64,000 bases of DNA from Pseudomonas lundensis (lineage in GTDB: Bacteria; Pseudomonadota; Gammaproteobacteria; Pseudomonadales; Pseudomonadaceae): positions 1 through 64,000 of the forward strand of contig NZ_JYKY01000021.1 in NCBI RefSeq assembly GCF_001042985.1, in the 5' to 3' direction. Of this stretch, positions 1-10,075 are shown one piece after another (the stretch's first letter is position 1; the number at the start of each line of letters is the position of its first letter). Below the pieces are notes generated by a model, which was given only the letters and a program-made list of their open reading frames with translations, made no database searches and was not told the origin of the DNA. The translations under genes were made by a program, and so were the position numbers.

Positions 1-127
1 TCAAGCACCATGCTGGCAGCATGCAGCTTGAACTCGCGGGTATAGACCTTTCTTTCGTTCATGGAACCTCCAAGTTGGCGAAATCATATCGCCCTAAAGA
101 GGTGTCCGGAATTATTAGGCCAGTTCA
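1..127 (-). mobile_element. Left end of an IS3-like insertion sequence with the start of OrfA (partial)
   Basis: An ATG at 62 reading leftwards encodes 20 residues before the window ends, beginning MNERKVYTREFKLHAAS. This is the usual opening of an IS3-family OrfA (helix-turn-helix transposase subunit). A good ribosome site (GGAGG) precedes it. The likely terminal inverted repeat lies at 99-127; read on the minus strand it starts TGAACTGGCC, and IS3-family ends start with TG. Seen: the short reading frame and the terminal sequence. Inferred: the family. The rest of the element, its other end and any target duplication lie outside the window. Confidence 0.65.
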
Positions 128-178
128 AACTATCTCCTGAGCATCGCTGAAGCACTGACTTACAGGCAGTTCTGCCTG

Positions 179-472
179 ATGAGCCTAATCAGCCAAACGG
201 ACAAATTTAAAGTCAGAGATACGCTCTGGGCGGAAGGTGGGGCCGTTAACGCAGATTCCATGGACGCGGCTCAGCAAGCTCTGTACCTGTATCAGCGACA
301 GTTACTTATCAGCTTCAGCAAGGAGCACGGCCGGGGAGGCTTTGTGTACGAAATCAACCTCGTACTTCCGTCTGAGGCGATTGTATCCGGTACGGGCAAA
401 CGGCTCGTAGATCTGCTGGGGCTAAAGAATATTCCAGCGGCAGAACTCTCAGAGCTAGCTTCACTTTTATGA
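179..472 (+). CDS. Hypothetical protein, 97 aa
   Basis: An uninterrupted 97-residue frame between the IS end and the tRNA-like fragment. I do not recognise the family. The protein is soluble, with no signal peptide or membrane segment; it has an alanine/glutamine-rich helix around residues 28-40 and a C-terminal part ending in alternating small and acidic residues. The ATG lies right after a small inverted repeat (AGGCAG/CTGCCT) and has no convincing ribosome site. It may therefore be a remnant whose upstream part was removed by the IS insertion 50 bp away. Confidence 0.4.
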   Translation: MSLISQTDKFKVRDTLWAEGGAVNADSMDAAQQALYLYQRQLLISFSKEHGRGGFVYEINLVLPSEAIVSGTGKRLVDLLGLKNIPAAELSELASLL

Positions 473-566
473 CGATTAGTCAGATAAGTTCCACACGGTT
501 GCACCCATAGTGCACCCATGAAGCGAAAGACTGAAACCGTAAAATCTCTGAAAGCCTTGAATAATA

Positions 567-612
567 TGGTGTCCCAGGGCCGGTTCGAACGGCCAACCTT
601 CCCCTTAGTAGG
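567..612 (-). other. 3' fragment of a tRNA gene (best fit tRNA-Arg(CCU)); probable attachment site
   Basis: Read on the minus strand, this stretch has the 3' half of an anticodon arm (CTAAGGGGA), a 5-nt variable region, a perfect T-arm (GGCCG-TTCGAAC-CGGCC, 578-594), a 7-nt acceptor strand CTGGGAC (571-577), discriminator A and CCA (567-569). The 5' half is missing: no complementary GTCCCAG lies upstream. A tRNA truncated at the anticodon loop is what a tyrosine recombinase leaves at the distal end of a tRNA-targeting island. The arginine assignment rests on recall of similar tRNAs and on the CTAA loop, so it is less sure than the tRNA nature itself. Confidence 0.55.
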
Positions 613-877
613 GGCAAAGTTTCCGGTGTTTAAAAAGGTCCGCCTGAAACGGGGTTACATCAGCGCATTGGGGAACTGCTTGGTGCTGGCCAGGGCATTC
701 GGGCAACCGCTCGCCATGCAGGGTTCAGTACCACCACAGCGCTTAAACCCGATGAAGTGACCAAGTAACGACGCAGTTTTGCTCACTGTCGAGCAGCAGT
801 GACATCCTTTACGAATTCTAACCAGGCAGTATTCGCCGCCTGGTAGCATTCCGGTCGCCTGTAATGTGCTGGCTCGT

Positions 878-1222
878 CTAGCGGCCCAGATGCCGTAGCA
901 ATACCCTGATAATTCTGGCGCGCAGGAGAAAGCTTGCGACTGACACCGCAAGCGTCATACCGCCCGCCAGTTCGCCGAAACGGGCGAACGCAACGATGTT
1001 CACCATGGCGAGAACCATGATGCCGTAGAACTCGGCATTGGCCCTACCGGCAGCCAGAGCCTGATGTTCGGTGAGCATCCACTTCTGCGATAGGCAGAAG
1101 GGGCATACGGACGACTCCGGGTCACGGCCGCCCACGGGTATTCCATTGATGTAGAACGGCACGCTAGTGACCACCTTTGGAACCATCATCTTCTTGCAGC
1201 ACTGGCACTTAACTTTGCTCAT
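878..1222 (-). CDS. Small zinc-ribbon membrane protein, 114 aa
   Basis: No named family recognised. The N-terminal half carries two cysteine pairs, C6-x-x-C9 (within CQCC) and C40-P-F-C43, spaced like a zinc ribbon. The C-terminal half (about residues 64-100) is hydrophobic and could form one long or two short membrane helices, followed by an arginine-rich tail that would stay cytoplasmic. The start at 1222 puts MSKVKC first; a longer frame to 1249 adds nine residues without a better ribosome site. It lies about 100 bp downstream of the 39-aa membrane peptide gene on the same strand, so both may be transcribed together. Confidence 0.5.
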   Translation of the reverse strand: MSKVKCQCCKKMMVPKVVTSVPFYINGIPVGGRDPESSVCPFCLSQKWMLTEHQALAAGRANAEFYGIMVLAMVNIVAFARFGELAGGMTLAVSVASFLLRARIIRVLLRHLGR

Positions 1223-1319
1223 GACGTGAACCTGCTGGACTTGGCACATGCCTGAACGTTACCCAAGCACTGGCGAATCCCAAGCCACCACCATGCGCAT
1301 CTGCCGATGTGCTGCAAAA

Positions 1320-1439
1320 TCAGTCGGTGTGATGCTTCTTATCGAGATGATCTGCGACCTTGTAGCCAATCACTGCAGCCACTCCCAGCGTGCCGACCAC
1401 GCCGATGACCGCATAAACCAGTAGCTCAATCGAGTCCAT
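1320..1439 (-). CDS. Single-pass membrane peptide, 39 aa
   Basis: Begins MDSIELLVYAVIGVVGTLG and ends DHLDKKHHTD. The ATG at 1439 has a strong ribosome site (AAGGAG, about 6 nt upstream), which argues that it is a real gene despite its size. Residues 6-27 form one hydrophobic helix, and the tail is charged and histidine-rich. Small single-helix peptides of this kind are found among toxins, holin-like proteins and membrane regulators; the sequence alone does not say which. The minus-strand frame extends upstream to 1625 but the extra part lacks a ribosome site and looks non-coding. Confidence 0.5.
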   Translation of the reverse strand: MDSIELLVYAVIGVVGTLGVAAVIGYKVADHLDKKHHTD

Positions 1440-1683
1440 GTCTTGCTCCTTCTGGGCTGAAAATTTGCACAGAATCCAGCTTCTCACCTGCCATGCCAAT
1501 CCCAAGGTCTTTATCCTCCTGAAATGCGTTCCGTCGGCTCTTGGGTGACTAAATTCCAAAGCCACCAGAGCACCGCTCATATCTGCTCCGCGACACGTTT
1601 CAAAAAAAATATGCTCACTTCCCATCTATTACTTATGGGAGTCTGACGGTTCACCTCCCATAGAGTGATCTGCCGATCTGAGC

Positions 1684-1980
1684 GAAGGGGTGTCGTGAAG
1701 GGGTGTTGTCTCTGTAACCCGCATGAATACTGGGTTTCGGGTCTTTCACGAGCTTTGTACAAGATAATTGGCGTTGTGAAGGGGTGTCGTGAAGGGGTGT
1801 TGTCTCTGTAACCCGCATGAATACTGGGTTTCAGGTCTTTCACGAGCTTTGTACAAGATAATTGGCGTTGTGAAGGGGTGTCGTGAAGGGGTGTTGTCTC
1901 TATAACCCACATGAATACTGGGTTTCAGGCCTTTCACGAGCTTTGTACAAGATAGTTGGCGTTGTGAAGAGGTGTCGTGA
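1684..1980. repeat. 94-bp tandem repeat, three full units plus a partial fourth
   Basis: Units start with GAAGGGGTGTCGTGAAGGGG at 1684, 1778 and 1872, and a partial one starts at 1966, giving an exact 94-bp period. The units differ at only a few positions; the third is the most diverged of the full ones. Each unit contains AACCC...GGGTT and CTTTCACGA...TCGTGAAG inverted repeats, so single strands could fold. The period is not a multiple of three, so this is not a protein repeat, although frames happen to stay open through it. Confidence 0.9.
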
Positions 1981-2446
1981 GTAGGCGTCGTCGCTGCCGC
2001 TTGATGGATACAGGGTCTCCACAGTTCATAATGTTCTATGGCGGCAGCGGTAGAACGACAGCAGATGACAACTGAGCACCAGGAGGTATTCGCCAGGCGC
2101 GCGCTGTGACAACACATGGTGGGCAAATGACGACTCTCCCGGCCAGCGAAAGGGCGCGAGTAATGAATGCACAACAGATGACGACGATGAGTTGTTTTAG
2201 AACTCGCTACTCAAATGGTTAGGCTGGCGAATCAATTTCTTGCTGGCTAACCACTGTATAGGCTGCAAAAAACCGATTTCGAGGCCACGTTGCGCCAGAC
2301 ATGTCGTTGCTTGCGACACGTTCGAGTGCGTTTTGAGCATTTTTGAGTGTTGGGAGCGGAGTGAAAATAGGCCGTCGGTTCGGTGACCGGCTGCCAGCAC
2401 TACGGGGTAAACTTGCGTTTTTGCCTGTACTCCAAGGAACTATTGC
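1981..2446. other. Non-coding stretch upstream of hsdM
   Basis: I see no convincing gene in either strand. The short frames lack ribosome sites and have no protein-like composition. The promoter of the restriction-modification operon should lie here, but I could not pick a -35/-10 pair with proper spacing. hsdM translation starts at the right edge. Confidence 0.5.
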
Positions 2447-4419
<1,973 letters not shown>

Positions 4420-4423
<4 letters not shown>

Positions 4424-5772
4424 CGTTCCCATGTTATTCGAAATACAAGGCATCAGGCTTTATCTGGTTGGGAGACGTGCCTGAAAGCTGGGCACTCAAG
4501 CGCCTTGGCCACTACTTCGATGAGCGCCGCGAAAGAGCAAGTGATACTGAGTTCGAGCCTCTGTCAGTGACCAAGCACGGGATTGTTCCCCGGCTTGAGA
4601 GCGCAGCAAAAACTCAGGATGGGGATAACAGGAAGAAGGTTCTGGCTGGCGATTTTGTTATCAATAGCCGCTCTGACCGCAAAGGATCCTCCGGATTGTC
4701 CCCCCTGGATGGATCAGTCTCTTTGATTTGTACTGTATTGATCCCGATTGGATTACACGGCCCATTTATTCATCACTTATTCAGAAGCGAGCTTTTTCAG
4801 GAAGAGTATTACCGTTGGGGCAAGGGAATAGTTGCTGACCTTTGGAGCACGAATTTTTCTGACATGAAGAACATTGTGCTGGGTGTTCCTTCTGAGGTCG
4901 AACAAACCCAAATCGCCCGCTTCCTCGACCACGAAACCGCCCGCATCGACGCGCTGATCGAAGAGCAGCAGCGCCTGATTGAACTGCTCAAGGAAAAGCG
5001 CCAGGCCGTGATCTCCCACGCCGTCACCAAAGGCCTCGACTCCACGGTACCGATGAAAGACTCCGGCGTGGAGTGGCTAGGGGATGTGCCGGCGCATTGG
5101 GTTGTTTGTGCTACTCGGCGTGTAATCCGATTTATTGAGCAAGGCTGGAGTCCTGAATGTGAGTCATACCCTGCCGAAGAGGATGGCTGGGGCGTACTGA
5201 AAGCAGGCTGCGTTAACAGAGGCTTTTTCGATGCCTCCGAGAACAAGACTCTGCCTTCTTCGCTGAACCCAATTCCCGAGTACGAGGTTCGTGCTGGTGA
5301 CATATTAATGTCACGAGCAAGTGGATCACCTGAACTCGTAGGTTCGACTGCATTGTTGGGGCAGGTGCGTGAGCGGTTGATGCTCTCTGACAAAATCTTC
5401 CGTATTCATTTGGAAGAAAAGGTCAGTAACCAATTTTTTGTTTGGGTAATGAACGCGCAATTTATGCGATCTCAAATAGAACAGGCGCTGAGTGGCGGTA
5501 ATGGCCTGGCCAATAATTTGCCACAGTCTTCCTTGCTCGCCTTCTGGCTGGCTATACCTCCTGAACACGAACAATGCGCTATTGCCGAACTGATCAATGA
5601 GCAAACTGGACGAATTGACGAACTGATTGTCGAGGGCGACGTAGCAGTAGAACTTCTCCAAGAACGCCGCTCAGCCCTTATCTCTGCCGCCGTCACCGGC
5701 AAAATCGACGTGCGCGGTTGGCAGCCTCCGGCCAACGTGCCAATTCCCGAATTAGTACAAGAGGCCGTGTAA
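4420..5772 (+). CDS. hsdS: Type I restriction-modification system, specificity subunit HsdS
   Basis: 450-aa DNA-recognition subunit made of two target-recognition domains and two conserved spacer helices. The duplicated architecture is visible. Each half starts with a similar block ([13 protein letters not shown] near residue 11, [13 protein letters not shown] near 213). Each half also ends with a long helix containing [21 protein letters not shown] or [21 protein letters not shown]. The two variable domains determine the two halves of a split target site. The gene overlaps hsdM by 4 bp and hsdR by 1 bp. Base composition within the recognition domains (for example 4620-4870) is more AT-rich than in the flanking helices, the usual sign of domain exchange. 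Confidence 0.96.
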
Positions 5773-8700
5773 TGGCGGACAGTAAGGAAGCTCAGTTTCA
5801 GCAGGACATTATCGACGCTCTGGCCGCCCAAGGCTGGCTAGTGGGCACGGCCAGCGGCTATGACAGGCGCACGGCGTTGTATACCGAAGATGTGTTGGGT
5901 TACATCAAGGATGCCTGGCCGGAGCGTTGGGACAAATTCGCCAAAGCCAACCCGAATGATCCAGGCGGCGTGCTGGTGCAGAAGCTGGTGCGCGAGCTGG
6001 AGCAGAGCGGCACCCTAGATGTGCTGCGCCACGGCTTTAAGCTGCCGGCGGTAAAGGTCGAGCTGTGCAGCTTCCAGCCCGACCACGGGATGAACCCGGA
6101 CACCCTCAAACGCTACCAGTGCAACCGCCTCCGCGTGGTGCCGGAGGTGTCCTACTCGCCGTATGCGCGTGATGCCGCTAGCGGCGAGCAGAGCTACAAC
6201 CCACGGCTGGATCTGGTGCTGTTTGTTAACGGCATCCCCACAGCCACGCTGGAGCTGAAAAGCGAGTTCAAGCAATCGGTGGAAAACGCCAAGCGCCAGT
6301 ACCGCTACGACCGCCCGGTAAAAGACCCGCTCACCCGCAAACCCGAGCCGCTGCTGACCTTCAAGCGCGGCGCGCTGGTGCACTTTGCTGTGGGCCAGAA
6401 CGAGGTGGCGATGACCACCAAGTTGGCGGGTAAAGACACCTTCTTCCTGCCGTTCAACCTCGGCAGCGCGGAAGGCGGCGCGGGTAATCCGATGCCGGAG
6501 GATGACAGCCAGTACGCTACCAGCTACCTGTGGCAACGCCTGATGCAACCGGATGCCTGGCTCAAGGTGCTGGGCCGCTTTCTACACCTGGACAAGAAGA
6601 CCAGCGAAGGCTTCGACGGCAACCTGGTGACCAAGGAGACGATGATCTTCCCGCGTTACCATCAGTGGGAAGTGGTCAACCAGCTAATCAACACCACCCG
6701 CGCCGAAGGGCCGGGCAAGCGCTATTTGATCCAGCACAGCGCCGGCTCGGGCAAGTCCAACTCCATCGCCTGGACGGCCCATCAACTGGCCTCGCTGTAC
6801 GATGAGGCCGGCCAACGGCTGTTCAACTCGGTGATCGTGATTACCGACCGCACCGTGTTGGATAAGCAGCTGCAGGACACCATCTACCAGTTCGAGCACG
6901 CCCAGGGTGTGGTCAAACCGATCAGCCGGGATGTAGGCAACCAGAGCAAGTCCGAACAATTGGCCGAAGCGCTGGCAGAGCAGACGCGCATCATTATCGT
7001 CACCATCCAGACCTTCCCGGCGTTGTTCGATGCGCTGGACAAGCACCCCAAGCTGGCCAGCGGGCGCTATGCGGTAATCGCCGACGAGGCGCATTCCTCG
7101 CAAACCGGCTCATCGGCCAGCAAGCTGAAGCAGATTCTTGGCAGCGATGCGCTGGATGGTGAAGAAGTCAGCGCCGAAGAGCTGCTCGACGCCGCCGTGC
7201 AGGCGCGTCAACCGAATGAGCGCATCAGCTACTACGCCTTTACCGCCACGCCCAAGGCCAAGACCCTGGAGCTGTTCGGGCGCCCGGCCGACCCAACGCT
7301 GCCAGCCAGCTCCAGCAACAAGCCCGAGGCGTTCCACCTGTATTCCATGCGTCAGGCCATCGAGGAGGGTTTTATCCTCGACGTGCTGCGTAACTACACC
7401 ACCTACAGCACCGCCTGGAAGATCGCCCACCCGGATGGTGAAGACGACGAGGTGGATAGCAAGAAAGCGCGCATCAAGCTGGCGCGTTGGGTGCGTCTGC
7501 ACCCGTACAACATCAGCCAGAAGGTCGAGGTGATCGTCGAGCACTTCCGCGCCAATATCCGTGGCCTGCTGAATGGCCAGGCCAAGGCCATGGTGGTGAC
7601 CGGCAGCCGCCAGGAAGCGGTGCGCTACCAGTTGGCGGTGAAGGCGTATGTGCAGCAGATGGGTTACAGCGATGTACACCCGCTGGTGGCGTTCTCCGGC
7701 AGCGTGTTGCCGGATGAGGTGATCTCCGAGGAGGTGACGGAAAGCAGCAGCCTGCTCAACGCCGGCCTGAATGGCCGTGACCTGGCGCAAGCGTTCGACA
7801 CCCAGGACTTCAACGTAATGATCGCGGCCAACAAATACCAGACCGGCTTCGATCAGCCCAAGCTGTGCGCCATGTACGTGGACAAGAAGCTGCAAGGCGT
7901 GGACTGCGTGCAGACCCTGTCGCGGCTGAACCGCACCTTCGGTGACAGCAAGGAAACCTTTATCCTCGACTTCTTCAACGAGCCGCAGGACATTCTCGAC
8001 GCCTTCTTGCCGTACTACACCAAGGCCGAGCTGACCGATGTAACCGACCCGCAGATCATCTATGACCTGCAGAAGACTCTGGATGCCGAAGGGATTTATC
8101 ACTGGCAGGAGGTCGAAGCGTTCGCCATGGCCTTCTTCGACCCCAAGGCGGCTGCTAGCAAGCTCAGCTATTACTGCACCCCGGCTAAAGAGCGTTTTGC
8201 CAAGCGTTATGCCTTTTCGATCGAATCGCACCAGCAGGCGCTGGATTACAAGCGCACCACCGAAGCCAACGGCGACAGCGCCGGCCTGAAAAAAGCCGAG
8301 CACGCGCTGAAAGAGGCTGGCGAGCAGATTGATCAGCTCGACCTGTTCCGCAAGAACCTGCAGAGCTTCGTGCGCCTGTACGAGTTCCTCTCGCAGATCG
8401 TGCCCTATGAGGACCGCGAACTGGAGCAGCTGTGCGTGTACGCCAAGCACCTGCACCCGCTGCTGCGCGTGGATCGCCTGCAACAAGACGACGTGGACGT
8501 GGGCGAACTGCAACTGAGCCACTACCGCCTGAGCAAGCGCGCCGAGCACCAGTTACGCCTGAGCGAAGAAGGCGGCGAATACACCCTCAAACCCGGCAGC
8601 GACGTGGGCAGCGGCAAACCGCATGATCCGGAGAAAAAGCGCCTGTCGGAAATCATCGACGCGCTGAACGATATCTTCGGTGCCGAGGTGAGCGATGACG

Positions 8701-8981
8701 ACCAACTGCAGTTCCTCACCGGTATCGCCCAGCGCATCAGCCGCCAAGAGGATGTGATGGCCCAGGTGAACAACCACTCGGTTGACCAAGTGATGCACGG
8801 CCTGTTCCCCAAGCGCGTGCTGGACACCGTGCTCGATGCCATGACCGACCACGAAAAGCTGTCACTGGAAGTGCTGGATAACGAAACTAAGAGCCGGGCG
8901 TTTGCGCTGGTGATTTTGAAGATGCTGAAGACGGCAGCCGGGCTCGATGAGAGTGGCTTGCGCGGCGGCCAACAAGGTTAA
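5772..8981 (+). CDS. hsdR: Type I restriction-modification system, endonuclease/translocase subunit HsdR
   Basis: 1069-aa restriction and DNA-translocation subunit. In order it has an N-terminal PD-(D/E)xK nuclease (D147, then E161-L-K163), a superfamily 2 helicase core with Walker A SAGSGKS at 323-329, DEAH at 438-441 and motif III-like FTATPKAK, and a C-terminal helical domain. The start was placed at the ATG at 5772, which overlaps the hsdS stop (TAATG), rather than at an upstream in-frame ATG inside hsdS. The operon continues with an Mrr-type nuclease 9 bp downstream. All catalytic residues are present, so the enzyme looks active. Confidence 0.96.
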   Translation: MADSKEAQFQQDIIDALAAQGWLVGTASGYDRRTALYTEDVLGYIKDAWPERWDKFAKANPNDPGGVLVQKLVRELEQSGTLDVLRHGFKLPAVKVELCSFQPDHGMNPDTLKRYQCNRLRVVPEVSYSPYARDAASGEQSYNPRLDLVLFVNGIPTATLELKSEFKQSVENAKRQYRYDRPVKDPLTRKPEPLLTFKRGALVHFAVGQNEVAMTTKLAGKDTFFLPFNLGSAEGGAGNPMPEDDSQYATSYLWQRLMQPDAWLKVLGRFLHLDKKTSEGFDGNLVTKETMIFPRYHQWEVVNQLINTTRAEGPGKRYLIQHSAGSGKSNSIAWTAHQLASLYDEAGQRLFNSVIVITDRTVLDKQLQDTIYQFEHAQGVVKPISRDVGNQSKSEQLAEALAEQTRIIIVTIQTFPALFDALDKHPKLASGRYAVIADEAHSSQTGSSASKLKQILGSDALDGEEVSAEELLDAAVQARQPNERISYYAFTATPKAKTLELFGRPADPTLPASSSNKPEAFHLYSMRQAIEEGFILDVLRNYTTYSTAWKIAHPDGEDDEVDSKKARIKLARWVRLHPYNISQKVEVIVEHFRANIRGLLNGQAKAMVVTGSRQEAVRYQLAVKAYVQQMGYSDVHPLVAFSGSVLPDEVISEEVTESSSLLNAGLNGRDLAQAFDTQDFNVMIAANKYQTGFDQPKLCAMYVDKKLQGVDCVQTLSRLNRTFGDSKETFILDFFNEPQDILDAFLPYYTKAELTDVTDPQIIYDLQKTLDAEGIYHWQEVEAFAMAFFDPKAAASKLSYYCTPAKERFAKRYAFSIESHQQALDYKRTTEANGDSAGLKKAEHALKEAGEQIDQLDLFRKNLQSFVRLYEFLSQIVPYEDRELEQLCVYAKHLHPLLRVDRLQQDDVDVGELQLSHYRLSKRAEHQLRLSEEGGEYTLKPGSDVGSGKPHDPEKKRLSEIIDALNDIFGAEVSDDDQLQFLTGIAQRISRQEDVMAQVNNHSVDQVMHGLFPKRVLDTVLDAMTDHEKLSLEVLDNETKSRAFALVILKMLKTAAGLDESGLRGGQQG

Positions 8982-8990
8982 GGAGTACTG

Positions 8991-9902
8991 ATGGCAATTC
9001 CGGATTTTCAAAGCGTGATGCGGCCGGTGCTGGTCACTGTGCAGAACGGTGTGCCGTTACCGCTCAATGAGTTGCGCGAGCGGGTGGCCGATCAGTTCCA
9101 GCTAAGCGAGGATGAGCGCAAGGAACGCCTGCCATCCGGCCATCAGACGGTGATCAACAACCGTGTGGGCTGGGCTCGCACCTACCTGAATAAGGCCGGG
9201 CTGCTGTGCATTCCCGCCAAGGGCATGGTGCAGATCACGCCGCGCGGGCTCGATGCCCTGGCCAATGGGCCGGAGCGCATCACGGTGAGCTGGTTAAAGC
9301 AGTTCCCCGAGTTCGCTAACTTCCATGCCGCCAAGCCTCAAGTAGCTGATTTACCTGCTGCACTGGACATTGAGATTTCCGAGACCACGCCGGATGAGCA
9401 GTTGGCCGAAGCGCATCAGGCATTAGTGCAGTCACTGGCAGACGAGCTGCTGGCGCAAGTGCGGGCAGCGACACCTAGCTTCTTTGAACAGCTGGTGGTC
9501 GATCTGATGATCGCCATGGGCTACGGCGGTTCGCGCAACGAAGCCGGCAAGGCGACTCAAGCGACCAATGATGGCGGTATCGATGGCATCATCAAAGAAG
9601 ACAAGCTCGGTCTTGACGTGATCTACCTGCAGGCCAAGCGCTGGACCAACACGGTGCATCGCCCGGAGATCGACAAGTTCATCGGAGCCTTAACCCGCCA
9701 GCGAGCGCGAAAGGGCGTGTTTATCACCACTTCGGACTTTTCCGATGGTGCCCGTACTGCAGCGCTGGGGCTGGATATCAAGGTGGTGCTGATCGACGGT
9801 GTTGAGCTGGCGCGTCTGATGGTGGAGAACAACCTGGGGGTGAGCGTTAAGCAGGTGTACGAGGTGAAGCAGCTCGACAGCGACTACTTCACAGAGGAGT
9901 AA
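8991..9902 (+). CDS. mrr: Mrr-family restriction endonuclease
   Basis: 303 aa with the two-domain Mrr layout. An N-terminal winged-helix Mrr_N domain (about residues 1-90) is followed by a C-terminal PD-(D/E)xK-like nuclease (about 160-280). The catalytic signature is D194-x-G-G-I-D198 followed by Q214-A-K216-R-W, the Q-x-K variant typical of Mrr. Mrr enzymes cut DNA carrying certain methylated bases; the E. coli enzyme can also be triggered by foreign type III methyltransferases and by high pressure. It starts 9 bp after hsdR with GGAG in front, so it is the last gene of the operon. Cutting of methylated DNA is inferred from the family. Confidence 0.93.
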   Translation: MAIPDFQSVMRPVLVTVQNGVPLPLNELRERVADQFQLSEDERKERLPSGHQTVINNRVGWARTYLNKAGLLCIPAKGMVQITPRGLDALANGPERITVSWLKQFPEFANFHAAKPQVADLPAALDIEISETTPDEQLAEAHQALVQSLADELLAQVRAATPSFFEQLVVDLMIAMGYGGSRNEAGKATQATNDGGIDGIIKEDKLGLDVIYLQAKRWTNTVHRPEIDKFIGALTRQRARKGVFITTSDFSDGARTAALGLDIKVVLIDGVELARLMVENNLGVSVKQVYEVKQLDSDYFTEE

Positions 9903-9994
9903 GTCACAACCCAGGTAGCCGGCTCACCCAAGTAAGTATGAACTCGGAGATCACTGTTGTTGTGGCAGTTTTATCCCTGCCAGGGGTAAGAGCT

Positions 9995-10028
9995 ACCTAC
10001 GAAACCTACAGAACTAGGTTTCGTAGGT
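9995..10028. terminator. Perfect 13-bp inverted repeat between convergent genes
   Basis: ACCTACGAAACCT (9995-10007) and AGGTTTCGTAGGT (10016-10028) are exact complements around an 8-nt loop. The right arm is followed by a second, overlapping copy of GTTTCGTAGGT, giving a short direct repeat. It sits between mrr (plus) and the DUF3987 gene (minus), where a bidirectional terminator is expected, but it lacks an adjoining run of T on either side. It could also be a protein-binding or recombination site. Confidence 0.5.
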
Positions 10029-10075
10029 TTCGTAGGTCGCCCTACCGGTCTTTTTAGTGAACAGGTTGGGGTGAG

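Noticed and set aside
518-760. 80-aa plus-strand ORF over the tRNA fragment
   Set aside because: It runs across the tRNA-like sequence with no protein-like signal; the RNA reading explains the region better.
1684-1980. CRISPR array
   Set aside because: Units are 94 bp, head to tail and identical throughout, with no unique spacers and no cas genes.
1577-2174. Repeat-containing protein frames on the minus strand across the 94-bp array
   Set aside because: The period is not a multiple of three, so the frame changes at every unit; the peptides repeat only because all three frames are open. No ribosome site.
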